Shown here in pieces: positions 30,021 through 40,974 of a stretch of DNA of 44,740 nucleotides; position 1 is the stretch's first letter, and each line of letters starts with the position of its first letter. The notes under the pieces were generated by a model. The model did not search any database, was not told the DNA's origin, and saw nothing but the letters and a program-made list of their open reading frames with translations. A program made the translations under genes and the position numbers. The stretch comes from Chara braunii (lineage: Eukaryota > Streptophyta > Charophyceae > Charales > Characeae): the NCBI GenBank assembly GCA_003427395.1, contig BFEA01000562.1, forward strand, positions 834,699 through 879,438. Reading direction: 5' to 3'.

Positions 30021-30671
30021 TGGCTGGTTTCTGCATGTTGCTGGAGAGGGAGCCGATGCGCTCGACAGGTGGGGTGTTGTCTGCACTGCGCGGCTGCGGC
30101 AACTGTTTTTGGTAGCAGTGCAGGGGAGGCTCTGCCCGTTTTGCACGGCTACGGCAGTGTATTTTTGCCAGTGCTGCGGGAACGTTGTCGGCGCGAATAC
30201 CCTTACAAGGGTATCCACCCTGGTTTTCGCAAGTGACAAAATTAAGTTTGATTTAAGGTCTAAATATGTCGCGCGAAGCGCGAGGAGTGTCTATAATCTA
30301 CATTGGCCGAGTGGTTGACTAGAGTAGAGGGTGAGTGGGCGCACAGTTTTAAGGCGCGCACGTGATTTCGTCCCTTTTTTTTTTTTGATTGGGATGCCGG
30401 CATAGCCATCCAGTTTGATTTTGTCTACCGAGTAGGCTAGGGAGTAAAAAGGTCCGGGTTTTGTTTACTGCGCGTTGGCCGGCAGTAGGCTTGGTGTGCG
30501 GGGTAACGTGCGTAGTAGCCGCGGCGCAGTGTGTGCTAGCCGATGGGGATGCCTAGTGGTCATGGGTTGGTTGTTGGGAGAAAATGTGGCTCAAGGCGTT
30601 TTTCTTGGCCCTGAGCACCTGCGTGGTATCACTTTATATAGGATTCCGCGCGCATCAGTTCCAGGCTTGGG
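30021..30671. other. No gene recognised; A-box-like motif
   Basis: A G/T-rich stretch without a protein domain. At about 30303-30316 TGGCCGAGTGGTT resembles a tRNA A box (Leu/Ser type), but no B box follows at suitable distance. A T12 run lies at about 30377-30388. Confidence 0.4.
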
Positions 30672-30733
30672 CTTAGCCCTATCGGTTACAGCATTGGACT
30701 CGGGGTACGGAGGTGCGGGGATTGAGGCCGGCG
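30672..30733 (+). pseudogene. Degenerate tRNA-like sequence (SINE head?)
   Basis: TTAGCCCTATCGGTTACAGC followed by ATTGGACT resembles the D arm and anticodon stem of a tRNA. GGGGATTGAGGCC, about 45 bases on, is a mutated B box (expected GGTTCGAGCCC). Acceptor-stem pairing is lost, so this is a tRNA pseudogene or the head of a SINE. Confidence 0.45.
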
Positions 30734-30927
30734 GACGTCAGCACGGGAGTGCGGAGCAGCGGAGTAGCACGGAGAAAACCGAGGGGGTTGAGGGTCTGAC
30801 GGGCTATTCCCCCCTTTTTGTTTTGTGAACGAGCGTGATGAAGGGCCCGACTCACGGGACTGGCGAGGTGCCAACAGTTTCCGTCTCCCATTTATGAATT
30901 TTATATGGTAGGTTTTATTCAACATAG

Positions 30928-30930
<3 letters not shown>

Positions 30931-30978
<48 letters not shown>
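30931..30978. repeat. (CA)n(TA)n microsatellite
   Basis: Seventeen CA units are followed directly by TA units. Confidence 0.98.
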
Positions 30979-31899
30979 AGGAAAATAGGTATGTGACGAT
31001 CACTTCTCACAATCACAATGGGACTCCTTACAACCATGTGTATATATATGATCGCAGACAATCAAATCCCGAATCTGAGCCACAAAACATACCTGCAATC
31101 ACATCAAAGAGTCAAACAACAGTCCACGCACTACACGAAGTCAACCCCAACCAATCTCTACACTCATACCCCTCGCTTTAGTCATGCAAAACCCAACCTC
31201 CTGTCCAACCAACCATAATTAAATACTCAGTACCTTTGTTAAATGGCCATTCAATAGAACTCCGGGTGAAAACTTTAACGAAACAATAAAGTCACCAGGG
31301 CTAGAGCCTTTTAGGTTGAGTGTGGAAGGTGGGTTGGAATTGAGTCGTAAACCGGCGAATCGGCAACCGAGCTGTTATCAGTGATAACAGAAGATGATCC
31401 TCGTAGGATCAAGCTGAAGCTACTCCAAGTCCTGAATCGAAGTCCAAAGAAGGTATGTATCATAAGACAGGTCAACCCCCAAGCTAGGTCATCAGCGCAT
31501 GGGGGATGAACCTCCATAACACCTTCTTACTCTAGGCTATCTACCAACTAAATCCAAGTCTACCCCTAAGCCAGTGCCAAAAACAAAGGTAGACTAATCG
31601 GCAGGATCTCTCCTATTCAGGGTGGATCGTCAAAATCGCCACCTGTCAAAATATAGTCTAACTTCTTTAAACTAACAAAATTTCGAAATTAACTCCTATG
31701 ACTCTAGCAGGTGGCGAGCGACTAAAGCAATTACCGATCAACCTAAAACTTAGACTAAGTAACCATCTCACTCAACCACATGCAAGGCCAAACCACAAAG
31801 GTAAGTACTTTCACCAACCCCAAGTTAAATCCGGACAAACAATAGTTCATTTCTTCTCAATAAATTACCCATTTGTACCCAACTTACATAAGGCGTAAA
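30979..31899. other. No gene recognised
   Basis: A/C-rich sequence with no domain. A palindrome CTGTTATCA-G-TGATAACAG-like motif lies at about 31370-31389. The stretch leads into the hairpin array and may belong to the same element. Confidence 0.5.
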
Positions 31900-32802
31900 G
31901 TCAGGTCATCCAATCTTATGGAACATACCTCACTCAACCATTGAGTATACACGAACAAGTTGCACAACTACTTCTCTCTTCCTTTGGGCATATGACTAAG
32001 TCATTCATCTTAAAAACAATGCTTAGTCGCCCTGAACTGTTTAATATCCAAGTTATATATACCTCTCTGAACTTAGTTTTTAAAAGTTGGTCGTAGGACT
32101 GAGCCATTCATCTTAGAAACAAAGTTCAGCCTGCCCAAAGTTACCTTCAGTTATATTCTTAATTATACTCTCTTCAAATTTGTGATAAGCTATAGTCAGA
32201 CCACCCAATCTTATGAGACCCTGTCTGACCAACCTGTTCTTAAATAGAATAGTAATAACATATAGCCAACTTATAACCTTTTGGGTTCCAACACATGCGA
32301 GGCATTGGGCAAGACCATCCAATCTTATGGAACATGTTTGGCCCTCCGCCAGGTTCATTCTTCTCTGATCCACCTGTGTGCGGCATGAGTCCAAAGTCAT
32401 CCAATCTTATGGAACATGTTTTGTCCTCAACAGAAATTACTGCCTTATAATAAAACAACCAAAAAGAGTCGAGCCATTCATTTCAGAAACAAAGCTCAAC
32501 CCCTTTTTCTCAGCACAAAAAAGACAGAGTACTCTGAGTTAAACCTTGAGACTGTTCAGAAACCACCCAGAAATAAACAGTGACCAAACCATTCATCTTA
32601 GAAACAAAGTCTGGTCATGAAGCTTGCACAACCAAAACCCCACAAAATAAACAATCAGGCCATTCATCTTAGAAACAAAGCCTGACAAAATTAAATAAAC
32701 ACAACGACCAAGCCATTCATCTTAGAAACAAAGCTTGGTCTTTTCATAAAACAGAATAAACACAGCAGTCAGGTCATCCAAACTTATGGAACCATGCCTG
32801 AC
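31900..32802 (+). repeat. Array of constant-loop, variable-stem hairpins
   Basis: Eleven units of about 35 nt (stem near 7 bp, loop near 20-21 nt) lie in one orientation. Class A loops are close to CATTCATCTTAGAAACAAA: 31994-32028, 32099-32129, 32468-32500, 32581-32617, 32655-32685, 32706-32740. Class B loops are close to CATCCAATCTTATGGAACAT: 31900-31933, 32195-32229, 32307-32344, 32392-32423, 32768-32802. Stems differ but stay complementary, for example GACTAAG/CTTAGTC, GTCAGAC/GTCTGAC and GACCAAGC/GCTTGGTC. Spacers between units are unrelated. All frames contain stops. I know of no named family with this design. Confidence 0.88.
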
Positions 32803-35788
32803 TCTATAAGACCCTTCCAATCTCAAGCAAAACCGCCTTCCTCCCAACCTTCCCCTTGATGCAATCCCTTGTGACGATCTGCTTTCAAGCAGACAAGAAA
32901 CTGAAACTGCCATTATACATACATTCTTTTAGTTCTTACTCTGACTTGTGTCCTGAAAGTCAAACTAAAGTCAAAGTAGGGGTGCACACAGTATACTCAG
33001 TCAAACATAGAAAGATGTATAGATAGGGGGTTATACCTAGGTTTATAGAGGGGAAGCAATGGTTACCTTTCAGTTCCCTGCCTCCAGAACCCCTCCTGAG
33101 TTCCGGCAGAGCTCCCGCAATCGGTGGGTGGACTCCCCACAGAGTTTTGCCGCGGTCCTACGGGTTGCAATCCCGCCTGCCGCCTTCCTCTCAAAACCAA
33201 TAGACCGGACTTAGATTTAGAAGGGCAGAAAGAGGAGGTTTTAGACTCTCCGATCCAAGGGAGTTACTCTCAGACTCGCGGGAGAGGACCTTGAGATCTT
33301 CAACGCCTGAGGGTCCCGCAATGGCGGCCAAGAACGCAGCAGCCTGGTCGGACTTTTAGTCGAACTGCCGAGTCCAACTCCCTAATAACTTCTCAGGATG
33401 CAGCAATAATCCTCTTCGCCGCTACACCTTACCGCAGCCCGGCTATACTCTCAGGCCACCATGCTCCGTACCTCTGACCATAACGGGCCCCCCTCCCCCT
33501 ACCCAAAGAAACTGGGTCCAAAATGCATTACACATCCGTGCCTTTATCTAAATGTCATTCAGGGGCAGCAGCCCCACCCGAGGACTTTACTCAAAGCGAG
33601 GATCCCAACGCCGTGCAATAAGCACGCAACATCCGCAGTAAAAACGCACGGTGCACACCGCAACTCTTCGACGCAACAAACCGGTGCTCAACAAGCGAGC
33701 TGCTATACCCAGCTCGCTGTTGTAAGTGTGGCATCCACTGCTTTCTTCCCTCAACCACCACATAAAGTGTACTCACTCAGCCACTACCAGGTAATCCGCC
33801 TGCCACCTTGCTGTTTCTTGCCCTATCCCTCTCTTACCAATATGCACAATCAAATCGGACGGGCTTGCAACTTCGCGGCTCCCCTTCGGTTACTCCGTAC
33901 GCTAGAACGGTCAACACACCGGCTTAAGCTACTTACACACCAAGCGTCGAATAACCGAGATGCAGCTAACGTTCAGCAACTGCGCAGCAAGTGTGCGGTC
34001 AAACTGTACTGTAGAGTTTAGCTACTCGCTGCTCGGAATCCTTCCGCACCAGTACACCGCCCGAATCACCCCACAGCAACACCCAACAATAGCGGCCAGA
34101 ATCCTCCCTCGTACTACCTCCGCCAAGATCAGAGATGCGCTTCAACTCCTTCCCTTCTCTTCAACTGTCTGTTAACTGCAAGATGAGATAGGCGCAAACC
34201 TTCCGCCTCAGACAATGGCTGAATGCGTTGTGTCCCGGAATCGCTTCTCTCGCACACAGCCCCCCTCACACTATTCCCATCGTTTGGACGAGCATCACGT
34301 CGACCAGCCGGTAAGTCTCCATCTTCACGGCCAGCCTCGCGCTACTTCCAACGGCGGGCTAAGTGAAAAGTAACCCAATCTCCTACTAAATCCCGACCCG
34401 ATGCACCGACCTCTCCGATTCCCTCTGTGCCACTCCCACTATTCGATAAGCATCGCACCGACTCTGCAGGTAAGCCTCCAATCGCGCTGTTGTCCTCACG
34501 CTACCTCCTGCGACGGCGTGTGCAAACCGAGTGAGTCTTTGTTTCAAGGCACGGCTTGATGCATTGCCCTCCAGTCGGCAATCCGGGGAGGGGAGGCAAC
34601 CGCCAGGCTGATGATGAGTGGGGTTACCATGAGCACAAAGATCACCATCTGCGCAAGGGCATGGCCAGATGCGCTGCCCACTGGCCGCGGCCGCCCCGTC
34701 GAGCAGGCTGAGTAAGACCAAATGAATCCCCCGTGTCCCTGCTTTTCCCGCCTCTCCTCTAATTGCTCCGCGCGATTTGTATCTCTTCGAGCGCAGAAAC
34801 TGCACCTATATCATTGCGAAAACCAATCCCGCGACCATAATCGCAGCCTCCTTAGACCTTAGTATAGATTTTCTCCTACCGAAACCGGATGAGGGACAAT
34901 CGAAAGCTCACTAGCTTCCCCCTTCTACCCCCATAGCTCCACGCCTTATCTTCTCTCACGAACTCGCAATCTACTCCTCCAGCACCGGATCCGACCTCAC
35001 CACTCAACTCGCCGCTGTCAGAACCCCGAGATCCGTTCCCTGTCCCCCCGTTTCCGCTCTGGGACGGGAGCGCTAGGCGTTCTCAACTGCGCGCGGCTCG
35101 ACTTTCACCATCACCGATGCCCGAGCGTTGTCGTCAACAACAACCAGTGCACAGCGGCCTGGTCTGCACGAAAGCCGATCGATCGAAGATTGACCAAAAC
35201 CACCCGCGGGGAAAGGCCGCTCTCAACTTATACTGTCATCCTTACGTGTGGGACGCCCTTAACTCCTTTGTGCCGTTCCAATTTTAACGGATGCCCCGAA
35301 GGACGCACGGGGGCAGTGCTCCATGATTCTTCAGGGCCCGAACGGCCCTGCGCAGGCCAACATATTTTGGCCTTATTTACCTCGTGCCACTACCTGGCCT
35401 AAGCCTGGGCCTATACCCCCAACAGCTTGTGGGCATACCCACCGAGCCCAACTCTTAAGCCTGCGGCCGATCTCGGACTCGGCACCAAGCTCAAAGGTGG
35501 AATGGGGCCACCGACAAAAATGTTCGCGCGGTCTGAGAGACCGCTTACTAAAGGCGTAATTAGGGGTTGAGATTGAGAGAATAAGGAAGACCCCTCCTCT
35601 TGTTTATCTGCTTCTTGGGAGTTTCTTGGTCGGACGTTGGTCCTGGGCTGGGATTCAAGGTCCTTGTCCAGGACATCCGAAGCCCTAGACTCTACAGGGA
35701 AGGGACCTCCCCTCGCGCAGAGCCTATTTACTCGGCCCGTCGAGAAGGGAGTTTCCACAACAATTCATTAATAGCATATGCAATTCGT
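32803..35788. other. About 3 kb without a recognisable gene
   Basis: No domain, RNA gene or element boundary is recognised. The 186-codon plus frame at 33461-34021 is compositionally ordinary and matches nothing I know. Segments at about 34250-34340 and 34420-34520 resemble each other (CCACTATTC/CCCACTATTC, GGTAAG, CGCGCTACTTCC/CACGCTACCTCC), suggesting an old duplication of about 170 bp. A short hairpin TCTGCTT-TC-AAGCAGA lies near 32877-32893. Confidence 0.5.
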
Positions 35789-36553
35789 TTACCGCCCAAC
35801 GCAACACATTTTGAAAAGGAGGGATAAAATGGGACACCATCTACCAACGTCCTTATGCTTAGGCATACAAAATGCATTCCCAAAACTAACATCCTTGTTC
35901 CATTTACCAAGCTTATCGAAGTCTTCAACAAAATAGGAAGAACGACACTCAAGATTCACGAAGCACCTCCTCATCAGTCCGAGATTCACGAAGAAAGGAA
36001 GGATTCTCCGTGAACAACTTCTTTAGTCCCGACTCATACACAACAGGACAGTACACCAGAGTCCCCAGGATTGTGGTCGATGGGGCGGCAAACCAAACCA
36101 TCGAGGCTCGAGCAATGCTTGGTCAACGTAGGTACAGAACAAACCGAGTCATCCCGTGGTGGAACATACGTAAGCTAACGCTCAAGCAAAGAAAGTCAGG
36201 GCAGAGACAGGATTAAGCTCCAAAAAAGAAAGAAACCAGGAAAAAAATTGTTTCTTCAAGTCACGCGAGGGATTGTCGGAACACGGATAAAAAATATTCT
36301 TGGAATTGCTAATCGAACTAGGAAACGATGCATCCTAGCTCAATTGAAATGAAACTTGACCATCCACCCTATCAAACGAGTCATCACTCCCCGAGCAGGC
36401 ACACTCCAAGGAAGGCAATCTATAAAACTCTCGAAAGTTATAAATGACATCACCAATGAAACAATTTTTTCTCCATACGACCCGCATACGTCGAACGAAG
36501 AGAGACTTCCAAGTATCATCCATATCAACATTACGAATAACAAGCGCACACAA
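35789..36553 (-). pseudogene. PLE-2 RT-proximal N-terminal segments
   Basis: Several frames carry pieces homologous to PLE-1: LDGLVCRPIDHNPGD (about 36108-36060) against LDGLVCTPLDRNPDE, GLMRRCFVNL, and FGNAFCMPKHKDVGRWCPI (about 35900-35830) against GSAYVLPKQKD with its R-P-I block. Homology stops soon after, near 35789, where unrelated sequence begins. At least two frameshifts occur. The catalytic motifs are not present. Confidence 0.7.
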
Positions 36554-37058
36554 ACGTAGAATCTCAAGTTCTCAACCTTGCAGTAAGCATCATCATAAGT
36601 GACATGAAAAACCAACCTTTTCCTCACCGGTAACTCAAAACGACAGGAGATATGCTTTGAAAGAATCAAGCAATGTCTGAAACGAAACCGTTTTGTGGAA
36701 AAGCTGCGAATAGCCAAAAAAGTCGAAATGAGAGAAGGAAGGTCCCAAGTCAACAACGAACGCCATCTGGAAGGATTGGTAAGAAAGGAAGTCAAAGATG
36801 ACTTAAGTGTAAGGAATCTACCACTGAAAGGTACAATGGATGAGAAAGATAACACAGCACTGTTGAGTAGCCAACCCTTCGAAGCCCGAAGCAAGTCGCA
36901 CCCAAATTCACAAGAAACAATCGAAGATATAAAAGAACGCTTCACAACTTTTCAGCAGTCAACCAGCAACACATCTCCCCTGCAAACAACAATTACCTTA
37001 TCGATGCAGGAATCAACACAAAATTTCAGAATTCGATCCAAACTGAACGAAATGATTC
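36340..37058 (-). pseudogene. PLE-2 linker between GIY-YIG and RT
   Basis: A 201-codon minus frame (36945-36340) overlaps other short frames. The segment CALVIRNVDMDDTWKSLFV (in the 36553 frame) is weakly like the PLE-1 segment at 3600-3530. Composition in the long frame is Ser/Phe/Leu-rich and may be a shadow. It is assigned to the element by position only. Confidence 0.4.
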
Positions 37059-37685
37059 TCACAGAAGAACAAAAGTCAGCGGATTACTAGTAGACACTCT
37101 CGGACTCGACCGCATAGAAGGTGACGACGAAATCCGAGCACGCAACTTGCACCTCTCCCTCTTCCCAATAAGTTTCCTACGACATCGACGAGGGTGATCT
37201 CTAGAGTTCAACGTCGGAGAATAAGTTCGAATAAAGAATCTCTCGACCACAACCAAATCTTCAGACGAATTATAACAGAGTGGAATGGCGACGTAACTTT
37301 CCGCACCACAATGACGAAACCACCCATACAATCTTTCGTTGCGAAGACCCTTACTAATAAGAAAATCAGTTTCTGCACGGTAAACATGTTCTTCCCACAA
37401 CGACCTTGAATGGATATCCCTACCAGTACAACCAACATAATAGTGCTTATACCAGGGAGAGACCAAAAGATAAACAAGCGGCTCATCGTCCAGATCATCC
37501 CGATGAGATCGCCAACAATAAAAAATATATCCAACGAATTTGCTGGTCCAAGGAATCACGCCACCCATAATAAGGCCAATGACGACAATGGAAAGAAAAT
37601 AGTTGAGGATTCGGCAACGAAGATAAGAGGGAGAAGTCGAACGAAGCTGGAAACATCGAGAGATAAGCCTCCAAAGACACGTCAC
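37059..37685 (-). pseudogene. PLE-2 GIY-YIG endonuclease domain
   Basis: Within 208 residues the GIY-YIG signature is visible. VYLL (71-74) stands for G-I-Y and YYVGCT (82-87) for Y-I-G. Next come a conserved-type Arg at 94, His at 100 (IHSR-x-LWEEH), Glu at 148 (VVERFFI) and Asn at 160 (PTLN). Penelope-like elements use this nuclease to cut target DNA. Normally it is C-terminal to the RT, but here it precedes it. The domain itself is uninterrupted, though the frames before and after differ. No ATG is convincing as a start. Confidence 0.8.
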
Positions 37686-37699
37686 ATCTGGGAGAGACC

Positions 37700-37975
37700 C
37701 TAGGAAACAGCCGAATCTTCCCCGACATCCTTACCATTACAGTCAGCGAGGTCCTCAAACACGTCTACAACATCCTCCTTGAAGGAAAACGCATTGTTCA
37801 CCCGATGTGCAATGATATCTTCAACAATTTGTTTGATGCGAGTGTACTTCACCCCCTCTTTCTCAGATATCACAGTCAAAGCATCCTTAGTCAACCCTCT
37901 CAGATTTTTACTAACATCCTTTATAAAGTTGGCCTTCTTCTCAAGCTCAAAAGAACCCTTTCTGTCGAAACCCAC
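37700..37975 (-). pseudogene. PLE-2 short open frame before GIY-YIG
   Basis: A 91-codon Lys/Asp/Val-rich frame (KKANFIKDVSKNLRGLTKDA, IVEDIIAHRVNNAF) ends 15 bases before the GIY-YIG frame. It is probably helical, with no domain I recognise. It could be the C-terminal end of the gag-like ORF shifted by one base, or the start of the GIY-YIG protein. Confidence 0.45.
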
Positions 37976-38250
37976 CTTCTCCTTCCCTTTAATATCAGTT
38001 GCTTATCTGTTGTTTCCTCCATCTGAACATGCAGATTCGAACGAGGAGTGCAAGAAGCTTTATCAAGAGCTAACCGTTGCTTCTCCAATTGCGCAATCTT
38101 TGCTCTCACTTTTTCGGTTCTTGTTCGGTTTCTCTTCGTGCATTAAACTCCCGAGTGCGCATGTCTTGAATCGTCTCAACCTACAAACGATGCATGTCAG
38201 CAACCCTCCTAAAATCTGCAGAGGCAGCTGACGACTTCCGGGGAGACGAC

Positions 38251-38945
38251 TTAGGAAGGCGTGATATAATTTTTGTCATCGGAGTAGTCAAGGAAATGCA
38301 GCCCCTCCTTTTTGATACTCTCCAGCGGGCTCTTATTAACCAGAGCGTCTTCCAATTGCGCTCTCATCCTCTCCTGCTCAACAAGCACTTGAGCAAAAAT
38401 CCCATCGCTATCTGAGCACTTCCCCTGTGCCGAACTGGTCGAGACCTCCACTACATATTTCTTACCCATACGTTCCATATCCTTGCAAAGCGCCTCTACT
38501 TCGTTAGAATTGCCCTTGCCCCGAAGAAGCTCCATGACTCCCTCCAACCTGGAATTCATAGAATCGGTAAGTTGCTTACGAAAATCCTCCCGATCTTTCT
38601 TCTCCAATGCGCGACGTTCCTCCTCCTGCTTCTCCTTCTTCTTCTTGTCTTCCTCCTCCTTCAGACTCTTCTCCCTTTCAACCTCAGTGTCATACCTAAT
38701 CTTTATCTCGGCGACAATGTGCTTCAAATAATCTAATCTCTGCTTGGCCTAGTTCCAACCCAAACCACGACCAAACTGACCTGAAGAGTTATTAGTAGTA
38801 TAAGAGTCACCGGAGTTAGCATTGGACAAAAGAGTAAGAAGAGGAGCATTAGACGAAACAATAGCAGACTGAGGGTTGGAAGGTTTGGGATGGGGACACC
38901 AATGAACAAAGTGCCCCGGATTCCCACAATTGTAAGTTTTTTATA
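38251..38945 (-). pseudogene. PLE-2 gag-like ORF: zinc-knuckle remnant and coiled coil
   Basis: In one frame TYNCGNPGHFVHWC (about 38937-38896) keeps C-x4-H-x4-C of a CCHC knuckle, with Thr where the first Cys is expected. A Ser/Asn/Gly-rich spacer and an in-frame TAG (about 38757) follow. Then comes a strongly charged helix (KSLKEEEDKKKKEKQEEERR and RALEKKDRED) typical of a coiled coil, ending at 38251. Zinc knuckles and coiled coils suggest an RNA-binding, multimerising protein. Linking it to PLE-2 rests on strand and adjacency. Confidence 0.6.
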
Positions 38946-39197
38946 ACAGGTACGTACAATAGACGGGGAAGGTAAATTGGGTTAGGATTAGGTGCAAAGG
39001 AAGCCATCGGGGGCAACGATGATGAAATCAAATAATACAAAGTCGAAGCCACACGGTCATGTAGTACTATTCCTATGACAGTTACTTCGTGAGATGAAGT
39101 AGCAAAAGAAGACCGAAGTCAACTCACTAGCTCCAGTAACAATAAGCATCAAAGGAGACAACCCTGACGAACATCAAAAACAGAAGACGACGACAAG

Positions 39198-39262
39198 AAA
39201 AAGAAGAAGAAGAAGAAGAAGAAGAAGAAGAAGAAAAAGAAGAAGAAGAGAAAGAGAAAGAA
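39198..39262. repeat. (GAA)n microsatellite
   Basis: About 60 bases of GAA/AAG units with a few interruptions lie between the gag-like ORF and the hammerhead-like motif of PLE-2. Confidence 0.97.
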
Positions 39263-39341
39263 AGAGTACGCATATACAGAAATAACCTGGACGTGACGAT
39301 TATCGAAAAATATAACAATGTCGAACAGCGACGTCACAGTG

Positions 39342-39389
39342 GACCCAACTAGTTTCGGCTGGCCCGCCAACCAGCCTTCCTCAGGGGTC
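39342..39389 (-). ncRNA. Type I hammerhead-like motif of PLE-2
   Basis: On the minus strand stem I (GACCC/GGGTC, 5 perfect pairs) encloses CTGAGGA, whose seventh core position is G instead of U, a site known to tolerate any base. A single A and a perfect 6-bp stem II (GGCTGG/CCAGCC, loop TTGGCGGG) follow, then GAAA. A minimal stem III, C-TA-G, ends in the triplet GUU. Stem III has the same C-NN-G form as the PLE-1 ribozyme. The extra A before stem II departs from the canonical G-C first pair. Activity is less certain than for the other two. Confidence 0.72.
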
Positions 39390-40336
39390 TTAGGTCATTG
39401 TCGCAGGTGGAACTATTGATCTTAACCTGCGTATTAATAGAACAAGAGGAGCAGAGGCTACGAGAGTCTACAAAAGAAGCCCCTACAACAAGCCGTATAC
39501 CACGTCCAGAAAGTTCAATCCGACAACCACGACACATCGTCAAATGAAAGGTACCAGATCCAATCTACCAACTCGTCCAGATTCGGAAACAGCGGTAAAA
39601 ATCAAACACGAAAATCGAAGAAATTAAAAAATAAAAAAAGCTAGAAAGTGACAGGAGAAAGGGTGCATCCCGAAGGGCGCTAGTTCGAGACAGTGCCAAT
39701 TCATCCAAAAGTAGCAAAAACCACTGTGACACAGCTCGGCCCTATAAGTAGTCGAACACCGAACCCAAGAAAGAGGCCTGCCCAACATCAAATGACAAGT
39801 ACCTCCGACAAAGAAACAGCAGAAGGAAAAAAAAACGTAAAAAAAACAGCCCCAATCTAGTGTTCAAATCCCAACCCCCCTAGCATATACCAAACAGAAG
39901 AGCCCAAGTCAGGGGATGGAAACCAAAGAAACACAATCCTGATGAAACAGCCCTACTGACGGGCCTTAAAAAGAGAGAATCACAGGAGCACTTACAACTT
40001 ACCTACGTGAAGGGAGGAGCCGACTCCACTTCGTAAGAATACCCAACCAATGATCCCAGCGACCGGAAAACTTCCTAGAGAAAAGGGCTATTGCAAAAGG
40101 CCAAGGCCCAGACGGGGAGGTCCAGATTGCAGAGTTGCACACCCGCCGGACAGGGGCACAACACAAAGATTTCGGCCCAAAAGGGCATTCCGCTCTACCC
40201 ACATCGTTCAGGAGCATTTTTGCATATATCTCAACTTATGAGGGTATTTTGCAAAATTTTCAAAAAGAAAAAATGGGGAGGGGACAAAAAAAAGAAAAAG
40301 GAAAAGGGAACAACGGGTCTGGCGTGAGCCTCCCGC
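39390..40336. other. No gene recognised
   Basis: A-rich sequence without a domain or clear repeat. The left part may be terminal sequence of PLE-2. CTGATGAAAC near 39940 mimics fused hammerhead core boxes but has no stem II. Confidence 0.5.
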
Positions 40337-40448
40337 GAGCCCGGGGCAAGGTCCCACTTGCGCAAATTAGGAGATTTGGGCCGTTGATCTTTGCTATCTA
40401 CGGTCAGTATCTCTTAATTCGTGCAAGTGGGACCTAGCCCCCGGGCTC
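40337..40448. mobile_element. Foldback element sharing GGTCCCACTTG ends
   Basis: The left arm (40337 onward, GAGCCCGGGGC then AAGGTCCCACTTGC) recurs in reverse complement up to 40448. Pairing is strong over about 38 bases and weaker to the centre near 40392. No coding capacity. The arm ends resemble those of the hairpin at 43384-43553 (CCGGGGCCAAGTCCCACT), suggesting one family. No target duplication is clear. Confidence 0.75.
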
Positions 40449-40944
40449 CCTTTGTTGGGCAAATGGCCGGGGCCACGGCGCGGCGGGCTCAAGGGAAACC
40501 CGCAGAAATCGACAGGACTTTTTTTGCCCCTTTCCCTCCGCGCGAGTTGGAAGGCTGGCGTGGCGTGGCGGAAGCGCTTCGAGGCGCTCTGTTTGTTTTT
40601 TCGCGTGCGCGCGCGAGTTGAAGGGCTGGCGAGAAAAAACACCGGCGGGGGCCAAAGGTGTGCCGGCCCAATTTGCGCCTGTGACGGGCGCGCGTACGTG
40701 AGCAGACTTGCCCGGTATTCGCACGTGTGCTATAACAGTGAGACGTGGCTGGAAGCTGCCATTGCCGACTGAGAAGGAGGGCGACTTACAGGAGGGGGAA
40801 AGGAGGCAGGCATATTAGGAGGTGTGCTATCCAAGCCGGCATATTCGGAAGTGAAGGCGACTTGCAGGGGAGGGATGGAGGAAGGCTACTATGGAAGCTC
40901 GAGAATAAACGAAAGATGACATTCAATGAACATAATCCTGCAAA
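40449..40944. other. GC-rich stretch, no gene recognised
   Basis: Short direct repeats occur: GCGCGAGTTG at about 40541 and 40611, each followed by a GGCTGGCG-type block. GGCGACTT repeats near 40780 and 40857. All long frames look like compositional artefacts. Confidence 0.5.
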
Positions 40945-40974
40945 TAAATAAATAAATAAATAAATAAATAAAAT
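40945..40974. repeat. (AAAT)n microsatellite
   Basis: Seven to eight AAAT units are followed by further A/T-rich sequence. Confidence 0.97.

Larger units (their letters stand above)
35789..39390 (-). mobile_element. Penelope-like element PLE-2 (3'-truncated)
   Basis: In minus-strand order: a hammerhead-like motif (39389-39342), a gag-like ORF with CCHC-like knuckle and coiled coil (about 38945-38251), a short open frame (37975-37700), a GIY-YIG domain (37685-37059), a degenerate linker, and RT-entry segments up to about 35789. The palm and thumb are absent. The GIY-YIG domain lies upstream of the RT, the permuted order described for Chlamys-type PLEs. Frame changes between every segment show decay. 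PLE-1 preserves the complementary half. Confidence 0.8.

Noticed and set aside
33461-34021. A 186-codon hypothetical gene
   Set aside because: No domain, no conserved motif and no supporting neighbour. The length is within what an open GC-balanced stretch can give by chance.
34598-34640. CTGATGATGAG as a hammerhead core
   Set aside because: No GAAA box or stem II follows within range.
39930-39965. CTGATGAAAC as a fourth hammerhead
   Set aside because: The two core boxes overlap with no stem II between them, and no stem I or III can be drawn.
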